This document shows, piece after piece, positions 51,459 through 52,017 of a DNA stretch of 52,017 nt (positions within the stretch are counted from its first letter, which is position 1; each line of letters starts with the position of its first letter). The DNA is taken from positions 1 through 52,017 of the forward strand of contig NZ_JBEBRB010000012.1 in the NCBI RefSeq assembly GCF_040395035.1, in the 5' to 3' direction. Made by a program: the position numbers and the translations under genes. Under the pieces are notes generated by a model, which did no database searches, was not told the DNA's origin, and saw nothing but the letters and a program-made list of their open reading frames with translations. The DNA comes from Parapedobacter lycopersici_A. GTDB lineage: Bacteria; Bacteroidota; Bacteroidia; Sphingobacteriales; Sphingobacteriaceae.

Positions 51459-52017
51459 TTAGTTTCCTACCACCACTTTGGCATGACGCAACACTTTATC
51501 ATGTAGGTAATACCCTTTTTCAATTTCATCAATGACTTTGCCTTTCTGGTCCTCGTCCGGCACTGGAACGCTCGTAATGGCTTCCTGCAATTCCGGATCA
51601 AAAGGTTTTCCGATGGACTCCATCGCTTTCAGGCCTTTCTGCGCCAGCGTGTTCTTCAGTTTATGGCTCACCAGGCTGATCCCTTCTTTGATCGTATCCA
51701 CTTCAGTGGCGGTTTCCATTGCTTTCAATGCCCGATCAAAGTCGTCTATTAACGGCAGCAAGCTGGCCATGATATCCTTGCCGGCGGTCTGCATCAGTTC
51801 GAGGCGTTCCTTGGCAACGCGGCGCTTATAATTATCAAATTCGGCATATAGCCGGATGTATTTATCGTTTGCCTCTTTTAATTCGGCAGTTAGCTGTTCT
51901 TCGGCTGTTGCTGTTTCAGCTGTGTCCGATGATGGCTCGGTAGCCAGGGGTTCATCCTGGGTAATGAACTCATTTTCGTTCCTATGGTCGTTTTCGTCGT
52001 TTCTGTTTTTCTTTTGT
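51459..52017 (-). CDS. grpE: Nucleotide exchange factor GrpE (start cut by window end)
   Basis: The frame is open to the right edge, so the first codons are missing; 185 residues are visible. It begins with a low-complexity acidic and Asn/Glu-rich tail, then a coiled-coil helix (EEQLTAELKEANDKYIRLYA, shown in part) into the conserved YAEFDNYKRR block. The C-terminal beta domain shows the GrpE signature (PFDPELQEAITSV) and ends GYYLHDKVLRHAKVVVGN. It releases ADP from DnaK. No in-frame ATG near the edge fits a GrpE start, so the true start lies just outside. It forms an operon with dnaJ. Confidence 0.95.
   Translation of the reverse strand, partial: QKKNRNDENDHRNENEFITQDEPLATEPSSDTAETATAEEQLTAELKEANDKYIRLYAEFDNYKRRVAKERLELMQTAGKDIMASLLPLIDDFDRALKAMETATEVDTIKEGISLVSHKLKNTLAQKGLKAMESIGKPFDPELQEAITSVPVPDEDQKGKVIDEIEKGYYLHDKVLRHAKVVVGN

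Noticed and set aside
1..52017. CRISPR arrays, insertion sequences, prophage, rRNA or tRNA genes
   Set aside because: No spaced repeats of 25-40 bp, transposase or phage motifs, or stable-RNA signatures were seen while reading both strands.

Overview
This 52-kb window is a stretch of chromosome from a member of the Bacteroidota, most likely the Sphingobacteriaceae. The evidence is the families present (type III glutamine synthetase, DUF3276, DUF4783, DUF4905, LytS/LytTR pairs, FadL-like porins), the near absence of Shine-Dalgarno sequences, and many promoters with the Bacteroidota sigma-A signature (TTG/TTTG, about 19-21 nt, TAnnTTTG). Coding regions look close to half G+C by eye, which would suit a Parapedobacter-like genus better than Sphingobacterium; that is inference. 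I saw no rRNA, tRNA, CRISPR array, transposase or phage gene. The window is core, vertically inherited-looking housekeeping sequence.

Layout. 1-2240 (minus): the metY-metX sulfhydrylation operon, cut at the window start, led by a clear SAM-I (S-box) riboswitch with its own promoter. 2296-5003: a DUF2721 membrane protein and type III glutamine synthetase. 5351-8603: an ABC ATPase and FtsX-type permease. 8654-12831 (minus): a serine hydrolase, then a LiaF-like/LytS/LytTR sensory operon. 13110-14374: DUF3276 protein and a zinc metallopeptidase. 14378-16129: a LuxE-like acyl-activating protein with FabG. 16179-17735: lipoprotein, SCO1 and cytochrome c, probably serving cytochrome oxidase. 17783-20380: an AlbA_2 protein, an MFS transporter, a possible decayed ORF and a Cys-rich microprotein. 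20527-24259: CoA-transferase A/B, then uridine kinase, LysM/DPBB and DUF4905 genes. 24328-29054: NfeD-like protease, Dps, FadL-like porin and a low-complexity lipoprotein. 29293-35824: proS, an epimerase, a cystathionine gamma-synthase/lyase, TIGR02757, a 2-hydroxyacid dehydrogenase and pyrF. 35814-42906: CNNM/CBS membrane protein, lon, a TPR protein, a lipoprotein and gpmI. 43236-48745: DUF4783-nadC-plsY, an M48 protease, then pdxH-nuoC-nuoD. 49342-52017: outer-membrane barrel and the dnaJ-grpE pair, cut at the window end.

Themes. Two trans-sulfuration/sulfhydrylation enzymes lie 30 kb apart; the SAM riboswitch is seen only at metYX. Envelope and respiration genes are frequent. nuoC and nuoD stand alone without the other complex I genes.

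The least explained parts are non-coding: a promoter-plus-terminator unit predicting a small RNA of about 66 nt after nuoD (48829-48931); a GC-rich gene-free segment after it (48936-49276); a multi-branched structured element ending in a T run (40737-40815); a hairpin at the very start of the proS transcript (29194-29220); and three phased 11-bp repeats (31680-31712). None was tested by computation or search.
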